A DNA stretch of 64,000 nucleotides from Dermatemys mawii (Eukaryota > Chordata > Testudines > Dermatemydidae). Positions within the stretch are counted from its first letter, which is position 1; each line of letters begins with the position of its first letter. The stretch is taken from positions 17,088,338 through 17,152,337 of the forward strand of contig ML677366.1 of assembly GCA_007922305.1 (NCBI GenBank), given 5' to 3'. The position numbers and the translations under genes are program-made. Of this stretch, positions 34,085 to 43,950 are shown piece after piece. The notes below the pieces were generated by a model. That model was not told the DNA's origin. It did not search any database and was given only the letters and a program-made list of their open reading frames with translations.

Positions 34085-35098
34085 TTTTTAAGTGTCTGGA
34101 AGACAGGCTGTCACTTGTAGTTAGATCTAGTATCACTACCATGGGAAAACAAAAACAGCCAACTACTAAGGACAACGACAGTGCTACATGACTGCTTGAT
34201 GCCTAGAATGCCACCTCTAGATGAGAGTTTAAAATTCAATTGATAATGTAAAATTGCTGCTGTTTAAATTTAAGTAAGTGCTCAAAACTTTCTTTAGATT
34301 CTGTTGAGACCCATCCAGCATTACCTAGTCTCTTTCAGAGACTTTGGCACAGTGAAGATTTGTTGCAGTTATTATAGTACAGTAGTGGGAGAGAATATGC
34401 TAGGCATTTACAGTTCAGTGATGGAAAAACATACCTGTTTTTCCAGTCACTGGACCAACTTTAGGGTGGAGAACCCAGTTATTTTGTAAGAGTATCCATC
34501 ACAAAAGCCTTCAGTGTTGTGGAGACTTCACTGGGCTTTAAGACAGAAAAAATGTAAAATCTAATTCATAAAGTTAAAAGCAACACCAGTGTACAGTTCC
34601 AGCAAAGACAATTGATTAGAATGTGGGCATCCAACTACTAGATTCAAAGAAACCTTACACTACTATGAAATATTCCATTCCCCAATAGACTCCTACTATT
34701 CATGTAAACAAGTGAGGTCTTCCAATTAGATCAGTTTCCAGAATTTCTGTGAAAAGAAGAAAGTCAAGACTGTTCTTATGCAAGTGGCTTTAGACTAGTA
34801 ACAATGCCTACAAAAATGCCATACAATCTAACACCAAGTTCTTTGGGGTAGGGTTGGGGGCTTCCCATTTACAAGACCTAGGATGGGTTCTAATTGTTAC
34901 TGTACCATCACCATACCAGGTTGGCAATTATACTAGCCCCCATACATTTGTATAAAAGCTATTCTACAAAAAAAGCTGAAGCCTGGTAACTGGTAGGGAA
35001 AACTCCAGCTACTAGCTCACAGCCTTTATGGAACTTTAAGGAGCCCTCAGAGAACAGAGCATACCAAAAATTGGTGTGTCAGTCTCCTTTCGAGTTTT
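34085..35098 (-). other. CDC42SE2-like: Probable 3'UTR of the CDC42SE-like gene
   Basis: AT-rich single-copy-looking sequence follows the stop codon up to the candidate poly(A) signal. No ORF or recognised repeat was seen. Confidence 0.4.
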
Positions 35099-35173
35099 CT
35101 ATAGCTGTGCACTTGCAGGAGTACCATTTGTGTAGCCACCTTTTGACTTCATATGGTCCTGAATTGACTCAGC
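35099..35173 (-). CDS. CDC42SE2-like: CDC42SE-like coding exon 3 and stop
   Basis: Twenty-four codons plus [23 protein letters not shown] then SAQL, acceptor CTCTAG. SIQxxMxSKGGY is the conserved SPEC2 tail motif. Confidence 0.9.
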   Translation of the reverse strand, partial: AESIQDHMKSKGGYTNGTPASAQL

Positions 35174-38100
35174 CTAGAGAAGAATACAGCAGGTTAGAAG
35201 ATGACCTTTATTTGTCAAAACATTAAGACTTAAGTTGGAAAGGAAGAGAAAGTACTTCAAACATATGGGGGGATGTCAGTGGCCAGGTAATACTGACAAA
35301 ACAGATTAGCAACATGCTGCTCTTTCTAAATGGGTATGCAAGTCCTTGTAGTTCAGTGGAGTGACAGAAGAATGAGGCCTCATGAGTAGACATGCTCCAG
35401 CCCCCAGACTGTATATGCAGGACTGCAGTGTGGTAAGATGAGAAAGTGCTATGAACTAGTGTCAAGTTAAGTTACCCAGAACAGACTTATTTTAGCTGTG
35501 TAGGATGTACAAGATTATGGTCTGTCTTGACACTGTTCTGCTGCATTTGTTCTCTATACAGGGGCAAGTGATTCTCACAACTTTGAACATTTAGTCTTTG
35601 CAGCTAGACACATCTCATACATTTCTGCTCTTCTTTAAGAGCACATACTTACAGATGTAAAACCACGATTAATCTCTCTTGTTCCAACATGGGCAGTATG
35701 GACAAAGTTCATTGGTTCTCCTATCATATTTCGGTCTAGTCTCCGACGTCTCTTCTTTAAGAGAGAAGAGGAAAAAATATTCTAAGTTCTTATGCAGAAA
35801 AGCCTTTACATAAAGACAGTCAAGTTTGTGTCTGGGAACTAATCACCCAATTGATAAGAAACTTGTCAATAATACTGACCTTCCAGTGATTCCTAGTGGA
35901 AACCACCAATGTATTACCACATTTCAGTGGGTTTATTTTTTAAAAAGAGCAGAAGGTATAGTACTAAGGTTTTTGTTGTTGAAGTATGAATCTGTCAACA
36001 GTACATTTGAAGCCAGTACTAAAAAGCTGTTTTCTAGCACTAAAGGAACTGACTTGTAGTCTTTCACTCAACATAACTGAGAAATCTATGAAAATAGGCA
36101 CTTACACATATGGTTGAGGCTAGATCCTTCCTCTGCCATTTCCACTTGCTTTTTGTCTGATACTAACACAAATTAGGAGCACTAGAGGACTCAGTGTAAC
36201 ATTTACTCCATCAGCAGGACAAATAGAGAAGTTACATAACTTTAAACTCGTACTATAGCCAGATAGCTAGTTGCAAGACTGGGGCCTCCTTTCTATGGAG
36301 CTTTGTATCCACAAAGAGCCTCGCTGTAGTCAAGAGATTAATCTTCAGATTAGTTTCCAGGATAGGTACCTGAGGATTGCACATTTACTTTAAGAGTCTA
36401 TATAGGAGTTGTTTTGCACCTTTGACTATGTCTAACTGACTATTTGCAGATGCAAATTTGTGAGAGTCTGGGCCTGTTGGATTAGAAGTCTATGCACCAC
36501 AATACTAAATGCAGTAAGGGACATGTATGCATTTTTTTTTTTTTAATGCTAGCTTCTCAGCAAGCCCTTGAACAATGAAGTCAAGGTTCCAGTGTCAGAT
36601 TTAGTTAAACCCAGTTTCTCTCCCATCTTGCATTGTGATGACTTAAAAAAGCTCAATATTGTTGGTAAGGTTGCCAACTTTGGTTGGACAAATTTCTAGA
36701 GATTGCCTCCCATGACAATCTTTAATTCCTGGAGACTCCTAGGGTAAGGAACACTTACTGCTGGTGTGACCGTTGCAGTGTGACCATCTTTCCCAAAAAT
36801 TCTCTATCCCAAGAAAGTGGTCTTACTTATAGGGTCCTCTGATTTCAGTATTTGTTAAAAAAAAAATCAAAGCCAGTTTGCTTGTCTCTAGTTAACAGTG
36901 GTCTAGGACCAAGTCCAGACTAAAAAGCATTTGCAGAGCCCTTGGACTAATGCTTCTAAAAGTACCCTGTCTTTGACCACTAAATATCAGTCTCCCTCCT
37001 TTGAAGTCTACTGGTAGAGATAAGGGTTGCCTGCGTACTTCTACTACCGAAGAGTTCAGCCCTAGAAACAGTTGTTTAAATGTTCTTCAGTGAGAATCAA
37101 GAAGGATGTCAACCTTTTCAGATATCACAACAAATATTACTGTTCCAGAGGCTGTAGTCACCTTAGCGGCAGTTTGGTTTTAGAGTAAAATGCAGTGCAG
37201 ATACATTATGAATTATTGGTACACGGCAATATTTTGGTACAATTCAATACTGTTCTATTCTGGAGACCCTAAATTGCACCTTTCAATTTAGATCTAATTT
37301 TTGATTATTCCTAGTCCAGTCTGCTAATCAAGGACTCCCCAGATCTGGAACTCCATCAGTAAAGTCATGGGGAACTCTGCAGAGGCACAAGAAGCCATCC
37401 ACAGATCCAGTTTCAGGATCAGGGGTTTGATTACAAGTTTACTGCTTTTTAGTCTCTAGCCCTGAAGAGGCAGCAGGGCTAAGAGTGAGCCAATTCTTGT
37501 CCTTTTTCTGTATCAATACATTTTGATTTGTTGAAATGTACACAGAGCCATTGAAGGCCATTAGTGGCCCATGTATCTCTGTGGGCAAAATCTGGCCATC
37601 TGAGAGTCCTCATGTTGAGAGTCCAGGCTGAATTTGGCCGAGTTGGTGATTTGTAACCATTTGTTATTACACTCATTTTCTTTTATTGTAAGCTAAACAC
37701 ATTTGTCTCTGATTAGTTATCGGACATGGAAGACTTCTGTAGCTCTCTTCCTCAACCCCAGTCTGGAACTTAATAAAACACATTAGAAGAATTGTGCACA
37801 ATTGTATGGGTATGTCCCATGTTAGATACTGCTTCAAGTTTTTAAAAAACTTGAAGTATTAAAGCTGCAAATAGAGTTTGATCATTGAAGTGTTACTGAA
37901 TCCTCAGTTATAGAAAAAATGCTAGCTATCATATTGATGAAGTAATCCACTCCCCTAGAAAATGTCAGACTACGCATTTTACAGTTGGCAATGTAGCCTT
38001 GTTTTACCCTCATATTCTCCATTAATAGCCCATGGTAAGCACCTGGAGGCTATATTAAGGGTTCTAGAGTTCTCATCAATTTGTCTTAAGAACTGTGTCT

Positions 38101-38644
38101 GGTAAAAAAAACAAAAACAGTTATTACAAGAATTCTCTCCAATTCACTGGGTTTAATTATTTTGACTTCTATCACATCTTTAGAAGACATCACATTCAGG
38201 ATTGTTTTAGAATATACCCATGTCATGTTTCATTAACAGAATCTGCAGCCTCCTGTCTATGCTAAATCCTCATGAAACTGCATCTTAATTGCAGAATAAG
38301 TATTTCACAACTGTGTTTCTCAAAGTAGGGAAAGCTTACAGATGCTTCTGCTTGCAATACTAATGGGAGTTAGACAATTTTCTATGCAGCTAGAAAATAG
38401 CAACTCTAATTAGTGTTATATCAAGTCTTCTGGTAGAGCTCATACCTTTTACTAGAGATAAAGATTCCCCTATCAGTTTTTATATTTTGCTTTCCTTAGC
38501 GTAGCTGATCACAAGAATAAAGGCTACACAGATGAAAGCTCATTATAAATTCAAAAGCATCTTAAAAATCCAACTCATGCATTTACTTACTGGCTGGGGC
38601 TGCGCACCACTGCGCCAGTTAAAGCAAACGAAGAATTCAGTCAT
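35099..38644 (-). CDS. CDC42SE2-like: CDC42 small effector (SPEC) paralogue, CDC42SE2-like
   Basis: Three minus-strand coding exons (38591-38644, 35653-35754, 35099-35173) give a 76-aa protein. SPEC proteins are tiny CRIB-domain effectors that bind GTP-CDC42 at membranes. Exon sizes of 18 and 34 codons equal those of CDC42SE2. The CRIB motif is intact: [15 protein letters not shown] at residues 28-42, after the basic stretch KRRRRLDR. The C-terminal [12 protein letters not shown] resembles the SPEC2 tail but ends about 8 residues earlier. The N-terminus reads [18 protein letters not shown]: Trp-Arg replaces the Cys-Cys pair that is palmitoylated in known SPECs, leaving one Cys (residue 7). 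The introns and intact frame rule out a processed copy. It does not match CDC42SE1 or CDC42SE2 exactly, so I read it as a separate paralogue. Confidence 0.87.
35174..35652 (-). other. CDC42SE-like intron 2
   Basis: Unique-looking intron; nothing recognised. Confidence 0.6.
35653..35754 (-). CDS. CDC42SE2-like: CDC42SE-like coding exon 2 (CRIB)
   Basis: Thirty-four codons, phase 0/0, acceptor TTAAAG and donor GTAAGT. It holds the basic stretch and the whole CRIB motif ([16 protein letters not shown]), then [10 protein letters not shown]. Confidence 0.93.
35755..38590 (-). other. CDC42SE-like intron 1
   Basis: About 2.8 kb of mostly unique AT-rich sequence with a T-run near 36530. Fewer repeats than elsewhere in the window. 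Confidence 0.55.
38591..38644 (-). CDS. CDC42SE2-like: CDC42SE-like coding exon 1
   Basis: Eighteen codons from the ATG at 38644, [18 protein letters not shown], phase 0, donor GTAAGT. A possible 5'UTR acceptor (TTGTGTAG) ends at 38665, but its pyrimidine tract is weak. Upstream noncoding exons are expected to the right and were not located. Confidence 0.85.
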
Positions 38645-39873
38645 TGTGTCTTTCAGTAGCTTCTCTACACAAGGTGGTTATGAAATCTTGTTAATCTTCC
38701 CACAAAGAGAATGCTGAAACCAGGAGGCACTTCTACACAACCACCAGTTCCTAAAATGGAGTTTTAAAGGAATTGCTTTAGTAGATACCCAGAAGGCACC
38801 TAAATCAGATAAACATCTGGAGGGGTTATACATGTTGAACAGAAATTTTAACAAATGTTTATTGTTACTGATATAAGCAAGAAGTGCCAAAATACTGTTA
38901 TCAAGACATAGTAGCTTTAGAACAAAAGCACATTGTAAGAATAAAGTAGTTTTTCTTTTAAAAGGGTGTGGGAATACAGTTTTCATAGAAAGGAACAGAA
39001 CAACTTAGATGCTTGGAAACTCAAACTTCTTCAGAAAATAATACAGACATGTTACAAGAAAGACATCCTTTCTTACCTTTTACAATAGGTTAGTTATACA
39101 AACTTTAAGTCTCAGAGAAACAAGTTCTTCCCATCTAGGACTAGAATCAGAGACCACAAAAAGTCAACAAGTCATCAGTTTTATATACTCACTAAAGTAG
39201 ATAAAAACAAATAAAAACAAATACTGAACTAGAGAGTCATAGACAAGAAGTTAATGGAAAATAGCCCTTAAAGCCACAGCATAGTCTGCTTTTTGTTTAA
39301 TCCCTAGTTCTGCTTGCTCATTCTGTTATAAACCAAACAGCTTTACAGAAGGCCATAGAATAACATAATCCTCACAGTAAGACCTGAATCTTGGTTACAG
39401 AGATAACAAAAATATCAGGGCTACCTTTTAATTTACAAAAAAAAGGTAGAGTAAACATAAGCTCACAAGCACCTTCATGCATTCTGAACCAACCTAACAG
39501 CTTTTATGAGGAAATAAGAGTAACAAAGATTAGCCACAAACATTCTTTATATAGTGCCACAATTACCCAATTATTACATTTATCTTCCTCACCTTTGTCT
39601 GTGTTACTCCTCCTATTTTATCCTTTCTTCTGATTTTTTTTTCCTTTTTGAATGTTCTGTCATTCATTTTTCACAGCATCTACCTTATTTGCCCATTAGT
39701 TTTCAGTATTCTATATGGTACATTTTTATAGAATGCAAAGCCTTAACTTTATCTTTGGGTCTTTGAATACTATTTATCTGTCTTAATTATCATTTCCCAC
39801 CATTTAATCTACTCACTAAGGGTCAAATGCTCAAAAGGAGTTAGGCCCCTAAATGCCATTGATTTCACTAGAT

Positions 39874-40509
39874 CAGGTGTTGGCAACCTGCGGCACAGGT
39901 GCTGCTTTTTAGTTGCACTCTGCTGCCAGTTGGGGTCCCACTGGCCCTGCTCAGCCCACTCCCTACCTGGATGAACAGAACCCCAGGTGGGCAACTGGCT
40001 GAGTGGGGCCAGTGGCCAGAACCCCAGACCAGCAGCAGACTGAGCAGCTCAGCCCGCTGCTGGTCTGGGGTCCCAGCCACCAGCCCCACTCAGCCTGTTG
40101 CCGGCCTGGGGTTCTGGCCGCAGGCTCCGCTCAGCCCCCTGCCAGCCAGGATCCCAGCCATCGGCCCCGCTCAGCCTGCTGCCAGTCTGGGGTTCTGTCT
40201 GCTGGCTCCTGCCAGCCAGGGTCCCTGCCACTGGCCCGGCTCAGCCCACTGCCAGCCTGGGTGAAATTAACCCCCGGTCGGCAGCGGGCTGAGCGGGGCC
40301 AACAGCCGGGACCCCAGCTGGCAAGGGGCCAGAGGACGGAACCCCAGGCCGGCAGCAGGCTGAGCGGGGCCCACGGCCAGAACCCCAGACTGTCAGCTCA
40401 GCCCGCTGCCAGTCTGGGGTTCTGTCTACTGTCAGTGCTGCCGGTCTGGGGTTCCCTCCACTGCCCCTGTAAATGTAAAATGTATTATTGGCCCGTGAAA
40501 CCTTAAAAA
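39874..40509 (+). mobile_element. hAT-like element with GC-rich tandem interior
   Basis: Starts CAGGTGTTGGCAACCTGCGG and ends near GGCCCGTGAAACCTTAAAA with the last terminus missing. The interior is diverged tandem units around GCTGCCAGTCTGGGGTTCTG, in both orientations. ORFs here are compositional. Confidence 0.65.
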
Positions 40510-40599
40510 CCCACAGCTAGCCCATGCCAGCCAACTCAGGGTTGTGGGGGTTGGGCTGTGGGGCTATTTCATAGCTGTGTAGATTTCCAGGCTCAGCTG

Positions 40600-40775
40600 G
40601 AACTTGAGCTCTGTGACCCTTGCACTTTTGTGTGACAAGTCACTTATTAATCTCTCTGTGCCTCAGTTCCCCATGTGTAAAATTGGGATTATATTTCCCT
40701 ATCTCAGAGAGACATTGTGAGGATAAATTCATTGTTTGTTAGGTACTTGGATACTACAGTGATGGTGGCTATATA
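40600..40775 (-). repeat. MIR/L2-like fragment
   Basis: CTCTCTGTGCCTCAGTTCCC then GTGTAAAATTGGGATTATA and TTGTGAGGATAAATTCATTG is the reverse of a MIR core and tail. Confidence 0.6.
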
Positions 40776-41309
40776 ATTGCCTGGACGGCATGTAAATTCC
40801 TGATAAAATGGAGTAAGTGGGTGTAAGTAGGAAAGTAGTGTGAGTTGGCATTCTCCTATAGTTTAGGAAGAGAGAGAGAAAGAAACCATTATTTCTGTTT
40901 TCAAATACTTAGGAGGCATTCAGAAAGTACGACTGGGATTATCTATGTACCTAATAAAAGTCCCAAAGACTTTCCAATTGAAAGCCCATGGGACTTACGC
41001 TCTTAAAGAAATGCAAGTGCTGTTGAAAATCCAATCCACAATGTACAAAATCAGTACACTGAGAGGGCTGAAGGAGGAATAGCAAAAAAGCTACTAAAAA
41101 GAGGGTGTAACTTAAAGCCAACGCCTGCCTTCTACACTCTCTGTCTCCTCCCTGCAAAGCTTTCAGAATCCAGGAGTTCAAGAACTGGCTGTTAGAATCC
41201 CAATGACAAACTCCAAGGCCACAGAACCTCACCAATGTCAACATTCTATATCCTCTCCTATTCAATGTTTTTAAAAAAAGAGATTCAGGACTATAATCCC
41301 TATTTTGGC

Positions 41310-41362
41310 AAGGGGTTAGACTAGATGACCCTTATAGTTCCTTCTAACTCTATGAATCTATA
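41310..41362 (+). repeat. CR1 3'-tail fragment
   Basis: TTAGACTAGATGACCCTTAT then AGTTCCTTCTAACTCTATGA is a CR1 terminus. Confidence 0.6.
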
Positions 41363-42227
41363 GGAGCTAAGCACCCTAAACCATGCCTGTTGCTGGTCAT
41401 ATTGCTAGTGCACTTACAAGCTCATTTAAAAACCTCACTTGTTTCACAGGGCATAAATCAGCACAAATGTTATCCCAGGGTGTAGAAAGTGTTATGCTGT
41501 TTTTACCTTTGTCACTATGTTGCACATTTTGAAAACAGTAAGTGTCACTCTGGCATAAAAAAAAAACCCTGTCCATTAAATTTATCGAATGACTGAGAAC
41601 TGCAGCTGCCCCATGTTTTTCTCAAGCCCAATAATAAAAACAGTTTTACTGTGCTAGTTATTTCTGTTGTTCCAACCTCAGTTACAACACTTGTAGATAA
41701 ATATTTCTAGCTTTGAAACTTTCTATTGGATTTTTCTAATTTTGTGCATATGTTCATTTTTCCCTTCTAACTTTGGGTTTGGCTTCCTTCTGTTCTTGTT
41801 TACTTATGCTCTATTTGGGTTGTAATTTAAGCATTACTGTTGATCTGATGATACAGCTTTGCATCTGTGTTGGGAATTAGGGGTTCCATTTTCTCCTTCT
41901 GTTGAACTGAATTGGTAACTTGATTTGTTTAGTAGTAAGATAATAACTTGAGTATTGCTTGGATTGCAATGTAGGAAAGGTTCTTGGGTCTTTGCAATGG
42001 AATTCTCTAATAGATGTGTGCACTGCTATTAAAAGTATACATTTATGGCTCTCTTAAAGTCATGTCTGAGTGTTTAGATTTTTAAGACTCTTGCAGAAAG
42101 TTAAGACTGCTGTATGGACTGATTAACTCAGTACATTAATATTGGAAGAGGAGTACATTTAAGGCATGGTGACTTATGAAATTCAGGTTTAAGACTAGCA
42201 ATCTTATAAATGTATCTTACTTCTGTT

Positions 42228-42330
42228 TGTTCCATTCTATGCATCTGATGAAGTGGGCTGTAGCCCACAAAAGGTTATGCTGAAATAAACTGTTTAGTCT
42301 CTAAGGTGCCACAAGTATTCCGTGTTTTCT
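42228..42330 (+). repeat. Reptile interspersed repeat tail
   Basis: CATCTGATGAAGTGGGCTGT, AGCCCACAAAAGGTTATGCT and TTAGTCTCTAAGGTGCCACA form a stereotyped 3' tail with a small palindrome (GGGCTGTAGCCC). Confidence 0.55.
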
Positions 42331-42439
42331 TAATGGAATTCACTTATACTTCTGCTCAACCCTACAATATATTTTGGAATTATGCTCTCTGTGTTTCTAG
42401 CAACAAGCGATGATAGCAGTAAGATTTCATTGTTTTGCA

Positions 42440-42540
42440 GGAACATTAACTAATTAATCTTCACAATACCCCAGTGCCAACAAGCTGGTGGATATTATCC
42501 TCATTTTATAGCTGAGACACAGTCACAAAGGAATGTACCT
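42440..42540 (+). repeat. MIR/L2-like fragment
   Basis: TTATCCTCATTTTATAGCTG then AGACACAGTCACAAAGG matches the MIR/L2 core order. Confidence 0.45.
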
Positions 42541-42821
42541 GGCCATTGTCAGAGCTAACATTAGTATTAGGAAGTTGGGTGAATCTGTCCCTCCCTGTGC
42601 CACCTGTCCCTTAAATTGCAAAAAACCCTTTAGGCCAGGGGCAAGGTCTTCTCTGATTTGTTTGTACCCTACTAAGTACCCTGCAGCCCCAACACTGACC
42701 AGGGACACCAGTTGCTACTGTAAGAAAATAATAAAAGTAATTCTCTGACGCAAACAGCGGAGGAAGTGGAGTGAGTTCTGCCTAGCTCTGCCATGCGAAT
42801 GGGATTGCGGGTTCCCCTCTC

Positions 42822-42971
42822 GGGGGACCAGATAGGAAATGTGAAAAATCAGGAAGGGGGAGGGCAATGGGTACCTATATAAGACGAATCCCTGAACACT
42901 GGGACTAACAACTAAGACAAAAGCCCAGAAATGTAATCAAGTACTGTAACATCGAGACATCTGGTCTCCCT
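42822..42971 (-). mobile_element. hAT-type MITE, TAGGGTGACCAG family, copy 4 (reversed)
   Basis: GGGGGACCAGATAGGAAATG, CTATATAAG and CATCTGGTCTCCCT read as the reverse complement of copy 1. It is interrupted by about 40 unrelated bases. It lies 250 bases from the NMRK CpG island. Confidence 0.65.
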
Positions 42972-43099
42972 CTTCTAGACCCCCTCACACAGCCCCAGCA
43001 GGAAGGCAGAAGAGTCCCCAGGAAGCTGGCACTGGGGTTCCCCAAATCACTTCTTTTCGTCTCCCCAGACCTGCAGCTACCCCCACCCACTGACCGCCC

Positions 43100-43950
43100 C
43101 ATCCCAGCTAGGGCCACGGCTTAACCAAGCCGCTTCACTAGGGGGTAGGACTTTCTGCCCTTTGGGAGAGAGGCCTGAAGGGGAGGGGTCAAGGCGTGCC
43201 CGTCTAACTCACGGAGGCGTGAACGATGCGGTTCCTCTCTCTGATTGGACGAAGAGCGAGTTGGCCAGGCCAGTGGGCTTTGCGGGACCTGCGCGGCGTT
43301 ACCATTCGGTGAAGCCAGGGCCCCGCCAGCCAATGGATGTTGTAGCTTGGGCGGCGCTGTGCTCTCATTGGGGTATAGTCTGAGAAGGGGCGGTGCGATG
43401 TAGCGGGCCGGCCGCCCAATCGGCGTGTGGCAGCGTGAGGGAATGTTGGCGCGGCGGTTTTTTCTCCCTTTTTGCGGAGCGCTTCGCTGCGGCACCGACG
43501 AGCCCGGTTGCTCCGTCCTCCCGGGACCATGGCGCTGCTCTGCAGCTGACGTTTGTTTCTCCCCCCTTCACCTTCTTCTGCCTCTTCTCCTCCTCCGGTC
43601 CCGCTCGGCCGAGCGGTCTCCCCCCTCCCCCATAGCAACAGCCTGTAAGAGAAGCGCGGGCGGTTTGGTGCCGCACCATGAACATCATCATCGGCATCGG
43701 CGGGTGAGAGCCGGGGGATGGGGGTATTCGCGGGACGCTCATGAGGAGCCCCTGGGGACTCCTTCCTCTCGCCCGGGCTCTGCTGCAGCTGCCCCAGGGA
43801 GGTGGCGAGGTCCGCGCACGGGGCTGGGGCTGGTGGTGCCCGTGGCCTGCGTCGCCCAGCGCCGTCTAAACGGTCCTTGTCCTGCCCTAGGGTCACCAAT
43901 GGAGGCAAGACCACGCTGACCCACAAGCTCATGCAGGCCCTGCCCAACTG
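43100..43950. promoter_or_regulatory. CpG island, NMRK promoter, possibly bidirectional
   Basis: CpG-dense sequence spans the NMRK 5' end. Four CCAAT boxes in alternating orientation lie at 43244-43248 (ATTGG), 43330-43334 (CCAAT), 43377-43381 (ATTGG) and 43416-43420 (CCAAT), spaced 86, 47 and 39 bases. A GC box GGGGCGG is at 43387-43393. No TATA box was seen. Arrays of NF-Y sites with GC boxes are typical of TATA-less housekeeping promoters. The CDC42SE-like gene points the other way 4.5 kb to the left, so a shared promoter is possible. Confidence 0.75.
43678..43703 (+). CDS. NMRK2-like: NMRK coding exon 1
   Basis: The ATG lies in CGCACCATGA context. It encodes MNIIIGIG plus GG of a split Gly codon, donor GTGAGA. 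Confidence 0.9.

Larger units (their letters stand above)
38645..43099. other. Upstream region of the CDC42SE-like gene
   Basis: Contains a GC-rich hAT-like element (39874), MIR-like and CR1 pieces (40600, 41310, 42440), a repeat tail (42228) and a MITE (42822). Noncoding 5' exons of the CDC42SE-like gene are probably here but were not located. Confidence 0.5.

Noticed and set aside
39899..40506. ORFs of 120-167 aa with repeated SLGFC/GPGH-like units; CRISPR-like spacing
   Set aside because: Diverged tandem units inside a DNA transposon; no conserved repeat with unique spacers, and this is a vertebrate genome.
43204..43947. 247-aa minus-strand ORF over the NMRK promoter
   Set aside because: GC-rich CpG island generates long open frames on both strands; it is antisense to NMRK exons 1-2 and has no recognisable domain.
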